A DNA stretch of 64,000 nucleotides from assembly GCF_000148995.1 (NCBI RefSeq), contig NZ_GL538353.1, positions 186,001-250,000 of the forward strand, read 5' to 3'. The position numbers and the translations under genes are program-made. The stretch is from Listeria grayi DSM 20601 (lineage in GTDB: Bacteria > Bacillota > Bacilli > Lactobacillales > Listeriaceae). Below, one piece after another: positions 1 to 8,202 of the stretch. The stretch's first letter is position 1; the number at the start of each line of letters is the position of its first letter. The notes under the pieces were generated by a model. The model did not search any database. It was not told the DNA's origin and saw only the letters and a program-made list of their open reading frames with translations.

Positions 1-534
1 AAGGAAGCACTGATTCAAACAGCCACCTCGTTGTTTTATCAACATGGGTTTCATGCCGTTGGTGTAAAAAATATATTAGAGCAAGCACAAGTCGCTTCGA
101 TGACGATGTATTACCATTTTCAATCGAAGGAAGAATTGATCAAAGAAGTGTTAGTTCGCCGAGAAGCGAAGTATCTGCAATTATTAGAAGAGAAAATCGA
201 TCGTAAAAATGGCGCCGGACGCTATTTGGATTCGTTGATAAACGCTCATATCGAATGGATCGATCAAGAAGCAGCGAATGGCTGTATGTTTTTACGAGCG
301 AAACAAGAATATTCGGGTGTGAATGAGGAAATCGTTACTTTATCTACCGATCATAAAAAACGACTTTTGGCCAAAATTGCTGCAGATCAGGCATTTTTTC
401 AGGCTTCTTCCTCATTTAGTATAGAGGCAGTGATGATCTTGGAAGGAATAACTTCAATGGCACAAGTACTAGATATAGAAACAGTAAAAGCAACCGCATT
501 GATGCTAGCGAAGAAAATGCAGCTTTCTTCTTAA
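1..534 (+). CDS. TetR/AcrR family transcriptional regulator (5' end missing)
   Basis: The reading frame is open from base 1, so the true start lies upstream of the window; an internal TTG at 31 is not the start. The visible N-terminus (KEALIQTATSLFYQHGF) is the first helix of a TetR DNA-binding domain, followed by the typical recognition helix region SMTMYYHFQSKEELI. The rest is a helical ligand-binding domain without recognisable specificity. About ten to fifteen residues should be missing. The gene lies 65 bp upstream of an MFS pump on the same strand, with a GAACGTTC-centred palindrome between them, so it probably represses that pump (inference). Confidence 0.9.
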   Translation, partial: KEALIQTATSLFYQHGFHAVGVKNILEQAQVASMTMYYHFQSKEELIKEVLVRREAKYLQLLEEKIDRKNGAGRYLDSLINAHIEWIDQEAANGCMFLRAKQEYSGVNEEIVTLSTDHKKRLLAKIAADQAFFQASSSFSIEAVMILEGITSMAQVLDIETVKATALMLAKKMQLSS

Positions 535-566
535 TGGAAGGCTGCATATCATTTTTTAGTTTTTAT

Positions 567-586
567 TATAATGAACGTTCTATATA
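567..586 (+). promoter_or_regulatory. -10 element inside a palindromic TetR-type operator
   Basis: TATAAT at 567-572 is followed by a palindrome with perfect core GAACGTTC (573-580) and partly matching TATA flanks. No good -35 is visible. The position between the TetR gene and the MFS gene suggests an operator for that regulator. Confidence 0.5.
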
Positions 587-599
587 AAGAGGTGTTGAT

Positions 600-1733
600 A
601 TGAAAAGTAAAGTTTTAGTAATGGCTGGATTGCCAATGATCGCAGTCACTTATGGGCTTTCACGGTTTAGTTATGGGTTGTTGCTTCCAGGCATAAATCA
701 AACGTTGCATATGAACCAAGCAACGAGCGGGATTGTTTCTGCTTTATCCTATATAGCTTATTGTCTGGCAATTGTTACGGCGATGATTGTCGCTAATAAA
801 TGGCCGCCGCGAACGATTTTAATGATTGCGGGGATTTCGGCTATTACTGGGCTGGGGTCGATCGCAGGTTCGTTTAATGCGGTTCTATTAGGGACGGGAG
901 TGTTTTTAGCGGGATTGAGTACTGGATTTTCGTCACCGCCGTATGCGGATATCGTTGACAGTCAAATAGAAAAAAGTAAGCAAAATCAAGTGAATTCCTG
1001 GATCAATTCGGGGACAAGTATTGGAACTGCTTTGGCAGGATTGACAGCGATTTGGCTAGTAGATAATTGGCGGGGAGCCTATGTATTGTTTATGGGGATC
1101 GCTATTTTGGTAACAGCTGTGAATTATAAAGGTACGCCCAAACAAGAGAAGACTAAGCACCAGCTAAGGCTGAAACTATCTAAAAAAGAGCGAGGACATG
1201 CTGTCAAATTAGGAATTGCCGCGCTAGTCATCGGTTTTTCCTGTTCTGCCTATTGGCTATTTTCGCGTGATTTTATGCTGCACGTCGATACTGTTTCTGT
1301 TTATGTGGGAAAATGGTTTTGGGTGATTATTGGGGCAGCAGGAATATGGGGAGGAACGGTTGGGATCTTTATCCATAAGTTCGGGATCGCGATGGCATAC
1401 ATTATGTCGATCGCTGCGCTTTCAACTGCTTCTTTGTTGTTGAGTATTCCTGCTCTGAATAACTTTCTTGGGCTTCTTTCGCCGATGCTGTTTGGAAGTG
1501 CGTATATTTTTATGTCGGGAGTTTTGTTGGTCTGGGGGATCTCGGTGTTTCAAGATAATCCTTCATTTGGTTTGGGGATGCCGTTTTTTCTACTTGCCTT
1601 TGGACAGGCTATTGGCGCAGCCGTTTCGGGGATAGTGGCAGGCTGGATAGGATACGGAACATTATTTTTTGGTGCTGCATTAGTCGGATATGCGACACTG
1701 CTTTTGAAACCAGACACTCGCTCCAAAAAATGA
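600..1733 (+). CDS. MFS transporter
   Basis: The 377-residue polytopic protein has about 12 predicted membrane segments, usual for the major facilitator superfamily. A GLSRFSYGLLLPG stretch in the first helix and a basic loop between helices 6 and 7 (about residues 178-205, rich in Lys) support this. The ATG is preceded by GAGGTG at good distance. Substrate cannot be told from sequence; the TetR gene just upstream points to export of a toxic or regulatory compound. A terminator follows at once. Confidence 0.8.
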   Translation: MKSKVLVMAGLPMIAVTYGLSRFSYGLLLPGINQTLHMNQATSGIVSALSYIAYCLAIVTAMIVANKWPPRTILMIAGISAITGLGSIAGSFNAVLLGTGVFLAGLSTGFSSPPYADIVDSQIEKSKQNQVNSWINSGTSIGTALAGLTAIWLVDNWRGAYVLFMGIAILVTAVNYKGTPKQEKTKHQLRLKLSKKERGHAVKLGIAALVIGFSCSAYWLFSRDFMLHVDTVSVYVGKWFWVIIGAAGIWGGTVGIFIHKFGIAMAYIMSIAALSTASLLLSIPALNNFLGLLSPMLFGSAYIFMSGVLLVWGISVFQDNPSFGLGMPFFLLAFGQAIGAAVSGIVAGWIGYGTLFFGAALVGYATLLLKPDTRSKK

Positions 1734-1737
1734 TGTT

Positions 1738-1769
1738 AAAAAGGCCTGTACAAATGCACAGGGCTTTTT
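1738..1769 (+). terminator. Rho-independent terminator, probably bidirectional
   Basis: AAAAAGGCCTGT and ACAGGGCTTTTT form a stem with one mismatch around an 8-base loop. It lies between the convergent MFS gene and the broken SnoaL-like gene. Confidence 0.8.
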
Positions 1770-1774
1770 AATGC

Positions 1775-2159
1775 TTACAACACGTATTTTCCGTCCCATT
1801 CGCCATTTTGCTTTTCAAAACAATCTGTTTGTCGAACAAGGAGATTGCTTTTTTCGTTGTCTTTTTTGGTAATCAGATCCCAGCTTTGAATGGTACAAAC
1901 GATTCCCATTCTTTCCGTGATAAGTACGTCCATTTCTTTAATAGTAACGTCACATGATGCTAGATTGGAGAAAGCTTCATCGAATTCTTTATAAGCAGGT
2001 GTTACCCCTTTTGATGCAGTAGCACCAATATCGAACCAAATCGCGTCCTCTGCCCAATGTCGAGTGCTTTGTTCCCCCACTCATTGATGCGGCCATCTCT
2101 CTTACAATGGATTGAAGCACCTCAATATCTTTTTCTAAATGTAATGATTGTTTGTCCAT
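1775..2159 (-). pseudogene. SnoaL/NTF2-like protein, broken by a +1 frameshift
   Basis: Two overlapping minus-strand frames together give one small alpha+beta protein. The first begins at ATG 2159 (MDKQSLHLEKDIEVLQSIVREMAASM), with GGAGG upstream. The second carries RHWAEDAIWFDIGATASKG and continues to the stop at 1775. Dropping one base from the five-C run at 2074-2078 joins them into about 128 codons. The WAED.. WFD motif is typical of SnoaL-like/ketosteroid-isomerase-fold proteins of the YybH kind. A homopolymer indel could be a real mutation or a sequencing error. Function unknown. Confidence 0.65.
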
Positions 2160-2196
2160 GCTTATACCTCCATAACTCATATTAAAAATATTTACT

Positions 2197-2225
2197 TTCA
2201 TAGCGTAACACTTTTAATATGACAA
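2197..2225 (-). promoter_or_regulatory. Promoter of the SnoaL-like gene
   Basis: On the minus strand TTGTCA (2225-2220), a 17-bp spacer and TATGAA (2202-2197) precede the ribosome site by about 30 bp. Confidence 0.45.
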
Positions 2226-2316
2226 CATCCTGTCAGTCTTAATAAAAAAGTTTAAAGTTGTTTGATGCCGATCTGGAATGGCTATGTGGCATTTGATAAA
2301 AATACAGAATAAGGAG

Positions 2317-2913
2317 TCAGTCTTTGATTTTGACACCAAATAATTGAATCAAATAGCTTGCTTGAGCGGGAGAGATAATCAGCCCGCTCATTTTTTTGCT
2401 GTCTATCCGCAGTTCAGAAAGGTTGGAGGAGGAAAGATCGACTCCTTTTAGATTTGTGCCGATAAAGTCCATTGCACCGAGCTCGGAGTTTTCAAATATA
2501 GTCCCTTTTTCGATCGTAACTTCCTGCCAGTAGCTTTCTTGCAGGCGGCAAGCGGTAAAACGATTGTTTTTCGATTTTGCTTCACTAAAATTACTGAAAT
2601 CAAGGACACAATCGCTAAAGTGATTGTCGACAAGAACAGCTTTATAAAAGCTAGTTCCTAAAAATTTACAGTTTTCCAGCTTATTGCGGTAAAACTTGGT
2701 AAGATCAAATTTTTGATTGGAGAAGTCGATACCTCGAAAAGTGCAATCTAAAAACGTATAATCGGAAAAATCATGCTGCTCGAATGTACAACCGATAAAA
2801 GTAACATTTTGAACACTTGCATATGTATTGGCATATAAAAAATGGCAATGCTGATAAACAGTTTCTTCAACAAATTCATCTATAGGCAGAGTTTCTTCTG
2901 TAATGATGATAAT
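2317..2913 (-). CDS. Pentapeptide-repeat protein with apparent ATT start
   Basis: The minus strand is open for 199 codons with no ATG, GTG or TTG in frame near its 5' end. The first plausible initiation codon is ATT at 2913-2911, five bases after a strong AGGAGG, so the frame is easily missed by gene finders. The protein is a series of pentapeptide repeats with central Phe/Leu (VTFIGCTF, HDFSDYTF, LDCTF, GIDFSN, LGTSFYKA, LDFSNFSEA). Its C-terminal part, SELGAMDFIGTNLKGVDLSS, ends in a capping segment (ISPAQASYLIQLFGVKIK) common in such Gram-positive proteins. It should fold as a right-handed beta-helix. Qnr/MfpA relatives bind gyrase, but this cannot be assumed here. A CTG at codon 9 is the only near alternative start. 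Confidence 0.8.
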   Translation of the reverse strand: MIIITEETLPIDEFVEETVYQHCHFLYANTYASVQNVTFIGCTFEQHDFSDYTFLDCTFRGIDFSNQKFDLTKFYRNKLENCKFLGTSFYKAVLVDNHFSDCVLDFSNFSEAKSKNNRFTACRLQESYWQEVTIEKGTIFENSELGAMDFIGTNLKGVDLSSSNLSELRIDSKKMSGLIISPAQASYLIQLFGVKIKD

Positions 2914-2945
2914 AAAGACCTCCTGATTTATGTGGGATACCTCTC

Positions 2946-2975
2946 ATTATACGGGCTGCGAACGAAAAAAGTCTA
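2946..2975 (-). promoter_or_regulatory. Promoter of the pentapeptide-repeat gene
   Basis: A perfect minus-strand TATAAT (2951-2946) is preceded by TAGACT (2975-2970) at 18 bp. It lies about 33 bp upstream of the proposed ATT start and fits initiation there. Confidence 0.5.
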
Positions 2976-3040
2976 GCGTGTGCAAAAACTATTTTGGGGT
3001 ATAGGAGAAGAGTAACGAATTAGATGAAGGAGTGGACAGC

Positions 3041-3583
3041 ATGGTAACAGTAACAGAAGTGATGCATTTTTGGTTTCAGGAATTAACACCAGAGCAGCGA
3101 TTTGCGAAAGACGACAAGCTTGATGAGGAGATTCTGGCACGCTTTGGGGAATTACAAGAACAAGCGGCGAGGGGAGAATGTTTTTCCTGGCGAGAAACGA
3201 TCGAAGGCCGGTTAGCAGAAATCATTGTGTTGGATCAATTTTCACGAAATATCTATCGAAATGATCCACGCTCTTTTGCAAGCGACGGTATGGCGCTAGT
3301 ACTTGCGCAAGAGGCGATCCGGACAGGGGAAAATGTCAAGCTTCCTGCAGAGCAACGTGGGTTTCTATACATGCCGCTTATGCATGCTGAATCACTCGTT
3401 ATTCATGAAGAGGCTGTAAAATATTTTTCTGAACCAGGTCTGGAACAAAATCTGGAGTTTGAACATCGGCACCGGGATATTATCTTACGCTTCGGCAGAT
3501 ACCCGCACCGCAACCAGATCTTAGGCAGGAGGTCCACTGCGGACGAGTTGGCTTTCTTGAAAGAACCAGGCAGTTCTTTTTAA
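3041..3583 (+). CDS. DUF924 family protein
   Basis: The 180-residue helical protein starts HFWFQELTPEQRFAKDD and carries GRLAEIIVLDQFSRNIYRNDPRSFASD, the signature of the DUF924 (TPR-like) family. The C-terminal HRDIILRFGRYPHRNQILGR is also typical. I chose ATG 3041 over the in-frame GTG nine bases upstream because AAGGAG (3027-3032) sits eight bases before the ATG. The family has no firmly established biochemical role. It stands alone between divergent and downstream units. Confidence 0.9.
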   Translation: MVTVTEVMHFWFQELTPEQRFAKDDKLDEEILARFGELQEQAARGECFSWRETIEGRLAEIIVLDQFSRNIYRNDPRSFASDGMALVLAQEAIRTGENVKLPAEQRGFLYMPLMHAESLVIHEEAVKYFSEPGLEQNLEFEHRHRDIILRFGRYPHRNQILGRRSTADELAFLKEPGSSF

Positions 3584-3608
3584 TTGAAAAGTTTTTGAAG
3601 CAAGCTAG

Positions 3609-3670
3609 TTGCTTTTCATTCGAAAAGTCGTATAATTAAGTTATGCAAAATTAAATTGTGCGCAATTTAA
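3609..3670 (+). promoter_or_regulatory. Promoter with downstream palindromic operator
   Basis: TTGCTT (3609-3614), a 16-bp spacer and TATAAT (3631-3636) form a good vegetative promoter. At 3651-3670, TTAAATTG and CAATTTAA face each other around TGCG, a perfect 8+4+8 palindrome just after the start point. It resembles MarR/OhrR-class operators (inference); no MarR gene is nearby. A short hairpin (GAAGCAA/TTGCTTTTC) overlapping the -35 may also end the DUF924 transcript. Confidence 0.6.
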
Positions 3671-3689
3671 AATAATAGGGGGAATTAAC

Positions 3690-4640
3690 ATGTCCAAAAA
3701 AGTACGGTTAGAAGAAGCAGCTCAAAAATTCAGTGATGATAATTCAAGTTCACCATTTTTATTTGAACTTGAACCAGCAGAAGGACGAAAATTAGTCGAT
3801 GAAGTCCAAAGCTCAGAGATTCATAAATATCCGGCGACACTGGAAGACAAGGAAGTCGATCTGGGTGAGCTTGGTAAGATCAATGTTCGTTTTGTAGAAC
3901 CGGAAGATACGACAGAAAAACTACCCGTTATTTTTTACATTCACGGTGCTGGTTGGGTGTTCGGAAACGCGCATACACATGATAAATTGATTCGTGAACT
4001 TGCTTACCGCACTAATTCTGTGGTTGTTTTCCCAGAATATTCCCTTTCACCAGAAGCAAAATATCCTACCGCGATTCATCAAAACTTTGAGGTTTTGAAA
4101 AAAGTAAAAGAACTTGGCGAGGAACGCAACTGGGATACAGATAACTTGATCGTAGCAGGGGATAGCGTCGGCGGCAACATGGCTACTGTGATGACGCTCT
4201 TGGCTAAACAAAATAATGGTCCGAAATTAAGTGGGCAATTATTGTTCTATCCAGTAACCGATGCTAATTTTGACACAGATTCGTATCAGGAATTTGCCAC
4301 AGGGTACTTCTTATATAGAGAAGGTATGAAATGGTTCTGGGATCAATATACCACTTCAGAATCAGACCGCGCAGAAATTACCGCCTCACCCCTGCGTGCT
4401 TCATTGGATGAATTAAAAGGGCTTCCCGAAGCGCTGGTTTTGACTGGCGAAGCGGATGTGCTTCGTGATGAAGGCGAAGCATATGCTGATAAATTAAGAG
4501 CAGCCGGCGTACCTGTTACAGCGGCAAGATATGGAGGCATCATCCATGACTTTGTGATGCTGAATGTCTTAGATCAAACAAAAGCAACACGAGCAGCAAT
4601 GAACCAGGCTGTTAGCTGGGTGAAGGATCTTCGTAAATAA
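3690..4640 (+). CDS. Alpha/beta-hydrolase, HSL-like esterase
   Basis: The 316-residue protein belongs to the hormone-sensitive-lipase branch of alpha/beta hydrolases. The oxyanion-hole motif is HGAGW (His about residue 85, a variant of HGGG). The nucleophile elbow GDSVGG places Ser at about 159; EADVLRDEG carries the acid and IIHDF the His (about 286). There is no signal peptide, so it is cytoplasmic. It should hydrolyse carboxyl esters of small acids; the natural substrate is unknown. The ribosome site is AGGGGGAATTAAC before ATG. A palindromic operator lies upstream. Confidence 0.88.
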   Translation: MSKKVRLEEAAQKFSDDNSSSPFLFELEPAEGRKLVDEVQSSEIHKYPATLEDKEVDLGELGKINVRFVEPEDTTEKLPVIFYIHGAGWVFGNAHTHDKLIRELAYRTNSVVVFPEYSLSPEAKYPTAIHQNFEVLKKVKELGEERNWDTDNLIVAGDSVGGNMATVMTLLAKQNNGPKLSGQLLFYPVTDANFDTDSYQEFATGYFLYREGMKWFWDQYTTSESDRAEITASPLRASLDELKGLPEALVLTGEADVLRDEGEAYADKLRAAGVPVTAARYGGIIHDFVMLNVLDQTKATRAAMNQAVSWVKDLRK

Positions 4641-4655
4641 GGTTGGTTGAAAACA

Positions 4656-4696
4656 GCGAAAAGCCAGTTATCTGTATTAGATAACTGGCTTTTCGC
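4656..4696 (+). terminator. Long perfect hairpin, terminator
   Basis: A 17-bp perfect stem (GCGAAAAGCCAGTTATC at 4656-4672 and its complement at 4680-4696) surrounds a 7-base loop. TTTT lies inside the distal arm rather than after it, so termination depends on partial stem formation. Confidence 0.65.
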
Positions 4697-4768
4697 ATGG
4701 AATGCTTTAGAAAAAGAGTGAGATGCGCTATGATAAAGCTAAATGAGTCGAGAAATGAGGGAAGCAGG

Positions 4769-6049
4769 ATGTATGATATCGTCATTATTGGCGCTGGAGT
4801 CAGTGGTGTTTTTACCGCGCTGGGACTTTTAGGAAGCGGAAAAAAAGTGCTCGTCATCGAGAAAGGTAGACCGCTTCCAGAGCGGCTGCAAAGCGATAAG
4901 CCAGACGCTGCATTTATGGGTTTCGGCGGACTAGGGATCTCAGAAGGAAAGTATAATTTCACCAACGATTTTGGTGGGGAGTTGGCTGAGAAAATCGGAG
5001 AGCAACAAGCGCAAGGATACGCAGCAAAGGTGGAACAGGTGCTGAATGGCTATGGTGCGGAAAAAGTGGAAACGTATATAACTGGTCACGTGGATTGGCA
5101 GGAAAGGGCAGAAAAACTAGGATTTTCTGTTTTGACGACGATGACCAAACACTTAGGACGGGAAACTTCGATTGCTGTTTTTGCAGCATTTTTCCAAGCT
5201 TTGCAAGCGGAGTTTGATTTCAGCTTTGATACGGAGGTAGCGATGTTGCAAAAAGAAATGAGCTCGTTTTCGTTGACGCTTGCATCGCAGGATGTGATTC
5301 AAGCAAAGCAAATCGTTATCGCTACAGGGCGATCGGGAAATACATGGCTGCAGGAAATAGCTGCAAACTGGGAGTTGGAATTTGCGCCTGCCAGACTAGA
5401 TCTGGGGTTGCGCGTGGAAATGCCGGGTGACCAGTTGGATCAACTGTTGCAAGGAGCAAAGGAAATAAAACTACGATATGGGGAAACTTTTACTTATTGT
5501 ATGAATAGGCATGGGAATGTGATCCGAAAACGGCAGGAAGGGCTGGTCATGCCAGATGGACAAAATTATCGTGAAGCCGGGGCAAGCACGAATTTAAATT
5601 TCACACTGTTTTATCCGAAATATTTCCCTACGGCAACAGCGGCAAATGCGTATTTGCAAAAGGTGGTTGGAGGCATCAATCAAGGCGAAGAACGAATCGT
5701 TGCCGGTCGGCTAACAGAACTGGACGACCATTTTCAAGCAAATAACCTAGAAGTGGAGCCTACATTAGAGGCTGATTTCAGTGATTTAACAGCGGAGATA
5801 CCCGCGGAATATGTAACAGCTACAACAGACTTTCTCAAACAATTGGAAACGCTACTGGATCGGCCAATCAATGGGGATACGGTCGTATATGGAATGGACA
5901 GCAAGCTTTATACACCTAAACTAGAAACGAATGCTGTGTTTGAAACAACGATCACCGACCTGTATTTGATCGGTGATTGTTCTGGAATAACCAGTTCACT
6001 GAGTCAAGCGGCAGCAAGCGGGCTTTATTTAGCAGATCAGTTGCGTTAG
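4769..6049 (+). CDS. FAD-dependent dehydrogenase (COG2509-like)
   Basis: The protein (426 residues from this start) begins with a dinucleotide-binding motif, DIVIIGAGVSGVFTALGLL, and VIEKGRPL for the ribose of FAD. It ends with the second FAD motif DLYLIGDCSGITSSLSQAAASGLYLA. In between, QIVIATGRSG closes the Rossmann fold. This architecture matches the uncharacterised FAD-dependent dehydrogenases of COG2509. ATG 4769 is chosen because GAGG lies eight bases upstream; further ATGs at 4697 and 4730 would add an unusual tail. The last four bases overlap the convergent cupin gene. Confidence 0.82.
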   Translation: MYDIVIIGAGVSGVFTALGLLGSGKKVLVIEKGRPLPERLQSDKPDAAFMGFGGLGISEGKYNFTNDFGGELAEKIGEQQAQGYAAKVEQVLNGYGAEKVETYITGHVDWQERAEKLGFSVLTTMTKHLGRETSIAVFAAFFQALQAEFDFSFDTEVAMLQKEMSSFSLTLASQDVIQAKQIVIATGRSGNTWLQEIAANWELEFAPARLDLGLRVEMPGDQLDQLLQGAKEIKLRYGETFTYCMNRHGNVIRKRQEGLVMPDGQNYREAGASTNLNFTLFYPKYFPTATAANAYLQKVVGGINQGEERIVAGRLTELDDHFQANNLEVEPTLEADFSDLTAEIPAEYVTATTDFLKQLETLLDRPINGDTVVYGMDSKLYTPKLETNAVFETTITDLYLIGDCSGITSSLSQAAASGLYLADQLR

Positions 6050-6411
6050 ATCTTTTCGATATATTTCACAGTGAACTCGTTAGTGACATCGCCGGTATTC
6101 AATAGATCAGTTGGCTCGAGTAGGGCGATCAATACTTCCTTATCCGGGTTAGGGCGGTGTTTGACGCCTTTCGGGATAACGATCAATTCGTTTTCTTTGG
6201 CATGGACAGGAGATTGACCTTCGATTTCAATCGTCAACTCACCATTGATGACTAGAAACAATTCATCGGAGTCATCATGCTTGTGCCATGTAAAAGGCCC
6301 TTCGAATTTTGCCAGTTTTACTGACATATCGTTGATTACGGCGATTTCTTTTGGTTCATAATGATGAGTGACCTGCTTCGCCTTTGCTTGGATACTTACT
6401 TTTTCAATCAT
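6046..6411 (-). CDS. Cupin-domain protein
   Basis: The 121-residue protein has a single cupin barrel. Motif 1 is FTWHKHDDSDELFLVINGEL (two His and Glu as metal ligands), and motif 2 is IVIPKGVKHRPNP (third His). Such small cupins are often metal-binding isomerases, dioxygenases or sensors; nothing further can be told. The stop codon overlaps the convergent FAD gene by four bases. The ribosome site is a long G-run upstream of ATG 6411. Confidence 0.88.
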   Translation of the reverse strand: MIEKVSIQAKAKQVTHHYEPKEIAVINDMSVKLAKFEGPFTWHKHDDSDELFLVINGELTIEIEGQSPVHAKENELIVIPKGVKHRPNPDKEVLIALLEPTDLLNTGDVTNEFTVKYIEKI

Positions 6412-6442
6412 AGATATATCCCCCCCTCATAAAAGTAGTATG

Positions 6443-6471
6443 ATTATAGCATAAAGTATGTGGTTAGTCAG
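6443..6471 (-). promoter_or_regulatory. Promoter of the cupin gene
   Basis: Minus-strand CTGACT (6471-6466), a 17-bp spacer and a perfect TATAAT (6448-6443). It faces away from the oxidoreductase promoter just beyond it. Confidence 0.55.
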
Positions 6472-6483
6472 CGATGTAAATTA

Positions 6484-6512
6484 TTGAAAGCGCATTCTTG
6501 GATAGGTATAAT
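6484..6512 (+). promoter_or_regulatory. Vegetative promoter of the Gfo/Idh/MocA gene
   Basis: TTGAAA (6484-6489), 17 bp, TATAAT (6507-6512): close to sigma-A consensus. TGAAAGCG inside the -35 region resembles half of a cre site. Confidence 0.75.
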
Positions 6513-6546
6513 AAAATGAAGAATCAAGCGAGGAAGGATGACGAAA

Positions 6547-7518
6547 ATGAAGCAAAAACTTAATTGGGCAATCATCGGACCAGGCGGGATCGCTCACCAA
6601 TTTACCAAAGCTCTGCAGGCGGAAGCATGCAATATCTATGCAGTTGGCGCACGGAATAAAGAAAAGGGCGAGGCTTTTGCAACGGAATTCGGGATCAAGC
6701 AGGTGTATACAGATTTTGATGCGTTGATGGCCGATGAAAAGATCGATGTCGTTTATATCGCTACCCCGCATTCGGATCATTACGGCTATATCAAAAAGGC
6801 GCTTCAGCATGGGAAACATGTCTTTTCCGAAAAAGCGATCACTGTGAGCACGGCTGAACTGGAAGAGGTGCAGAAATTGGCTGAGGAAAAAGAGCTTGTA
6901 TTAGCGGAAGCCATGACGATCTTTCATATGCCGCTTTATGAGGAACTGCAGTCACGAATCACTTCCGGCAAACTTGGGAAATTGAAAATGATCCAAGTCA
7001 CATTTGGAGCAAACCAGCCCAATGATCCCAATAATCGTTTTTTCAGCATGGATCTAGCGGGCGGCGCATTACTGGATATCGGTACTTATGCGCTGACATT
7101 TGCACGCGTTTTTCTGAATTCGCAACCGACGGAGATCGCTACGAGTGTGAAAAAATACGAAACTGGCGTGGACGAACAGTCTGGAGTAGTTTTGCAAAAC
7201 GAAGCTGGCGAAATGGCCGTAGTGACAATGACATTCCGTGCGAGCATGCCACAACAGGGAATAGTCGCCTATGAGCATGGTTATATTACGATCAATCATT
7301 TCTCACGGGCAGATAAAGCGCTGATCACGTATCAGGACGGAACGGAAGAAGAAATCACGGCGGGTAATCGAGCCGATGCGATGCGCTATGAAGTTCGCGG
7401 TATGGAAAATTTTATTGCGTCAGGAACCAATCCGACTGCTTCTCTGACAGAAGATGTGGTAGCACTTATGACGACGATCCGAGAACAATGGGGCATCGTT
7501 TTCCCATTTGAGAAATAA
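6547..7518 (+). CDS. Gfo/Idh/MocA family oxidoreductase
   Basis: The 323-residue protein has an N-terminal NAD(P)-binding Rossmann domain (AIIGPGGIAHQFTKAL) and the family motif VYIATPHSDHYGYIKKALQHGKHVFSEKA, where EKA carries the conserved Lys. The C-terminal alpha/beta domain contains GGALLDIGTYAL. These enzymes oxidise or reduce sugars, inositols or dihydrodiols; the substrate here is unknown. ATG 6547 is chosen because AGGAAGG (6531-6537) directly abuts the upstream ATG at 6538 and leaves no spacing for it. It is a single-gene unit with its own promoter and terminator. Confidence 0.88.
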   Translation: MKQKLNWAIIGPGGIAHQFTKALQAEACNIYAVGARNKEKGEAFATEFGIKQVYTDFDALMADEKIDVVYIATPHSDHYGYIKKALQHGKHVFSEKAITVSTAELEEVQKLAEEKELVLAEAMTIFHMPLYEELQSRITSGKLGKLKMIQVTFGANQPNDPNNRFFSMDLAGGALLDIGTYALTFARVFLNSQPTEIATSVKKYETGVDEQSGVVLQNEAGEMAVVTMTFRASMPQQGIVAYEHGYITINHFSRADKALITYQDGTEEEITAGNRADAMRYEVRGMENFIASGTNPTASLTEDVVALMTTIREQWGIVFPFEK

Positions 7519-7520
7519 AG

Positions 7521-7562
7521 AAAACACCAGCTGCGGCAATTTAGCAGAGCTGGTGTTTTTTT
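7521..7562 (+). terminator. Bidirectional Rho-independent terminator
   Basis: AAACACCAGCT and AGCTGGTGTTT pair around a 15-base loop and are followed by a T run. A-tracts on the other side let it serve the convergent gene whose stop codon it touches. Confidence 0.85.
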
Positions 7563-8001
7563 ATTGTTTAGAGGCATGACCAGCGGCAATGATCGGCGTC
7601 AAAATATCATTTAACTGCTTTAGTGCTGTGATATAATCGGCAATTTCCTGATCGGAAAGCTCCAGATCATGTCGCTGATTGATTTGAATCAGAAAGCATT
7701 CCATCGCTTCTTCAAAGGCATAGCGAAGTTCCAGCGTCTGTCCATAAGTGATCCCATTTTCAAATTGAGCAGCGCCAAGCTCGAAATACGCTTTTTCGTC
7801 GATCCGTTGAGTGGCGATCGCTCTTAAACCGGAACCGATCGTCTCGACAGTCTGCTGGCGAAAGTCCGTAAGAATCTCCTTCTGATCGGTCACTTCAGTT
7901 GGTAAGATCTGATGGATATAATTTTCAAACCAATAATCGGTAAACTGAAGAATATATTTGGAAATCGAACGAATAATGCGTTCGGATAATAGTGGCTGCA
8001 T
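7561..8001 (-). CDS. Hypothetical protein, helical
   Basis: The 146-residue, probably all-helical protein has a well-placed ribosome site (AAGGAG, nine to ten bases from ATG 8001). The N-terminus (LLSERIIRSISKYILQFTDYWFENYIHQILP) and the spacing of charged residues resemble N-terminal sensor domains of RsbR-like proteins. I cannot assign it to a family with confidence. There is no signal peptide or membrane segment. It is divergent from the GntR-ABC operon and has no obvious partner. Confidence 0.7.
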   Translation of the reverse strand: MQPLLSERIIRSISKYILQFTDYWFENYIHQILPTEVTDQKEILTDFRQQTVETIGSGLRAIATQRIDEKAYFELGAAQFENGITYGQTLELRYAFEEAMECFLIQINQRHDLELSDQEIADYITALKQLNDILTPIIAAGHASKQ

Positions 8002-8130
8002 AGGATGATGCTCCTTTGAACGATTTACTTTTAGTATAGCAGATAAGTTGACGATACAGGGATTGATTTTTGCACGATTATCAAAAAATCGGAAAGCTGC
8101 TCACAGTAGGCTGGCTAAATATTTTATGAG

Positions 8131-8173
8131 TTGACTTTTTGATGGCTCGAGTGTACTATTTGGAGTAGTTCAC
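8131..8173 (+). promoter_or_regulatory. Promoter and GntR(YtrA)-type operator
   Basis: TTGACT (8131-8136), 17 bp, TACTAT (8154-8159). A 23-bp interrupted palindrome (8151-8173) with matching GTG, ACTA / TAGT, CAC arms covers the -10. A repressor there would block transcription, consistent with autoregulation by the GntR protein encoded next. Confidence 0.7.
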
Positions 8174-8202
8174 TTAATACAAAAAACAAAGCAGGTGAAT
8201 AC

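Noticed and set aside
2364-2397. GAGCGGG/CCCGCTC hairpin followed by seven T on the plus strand
   Set aside because: It lies inside the C-terminal coding part of the pentapeptide-repeat gene and there is no plus-strand gene upstream for it to end.
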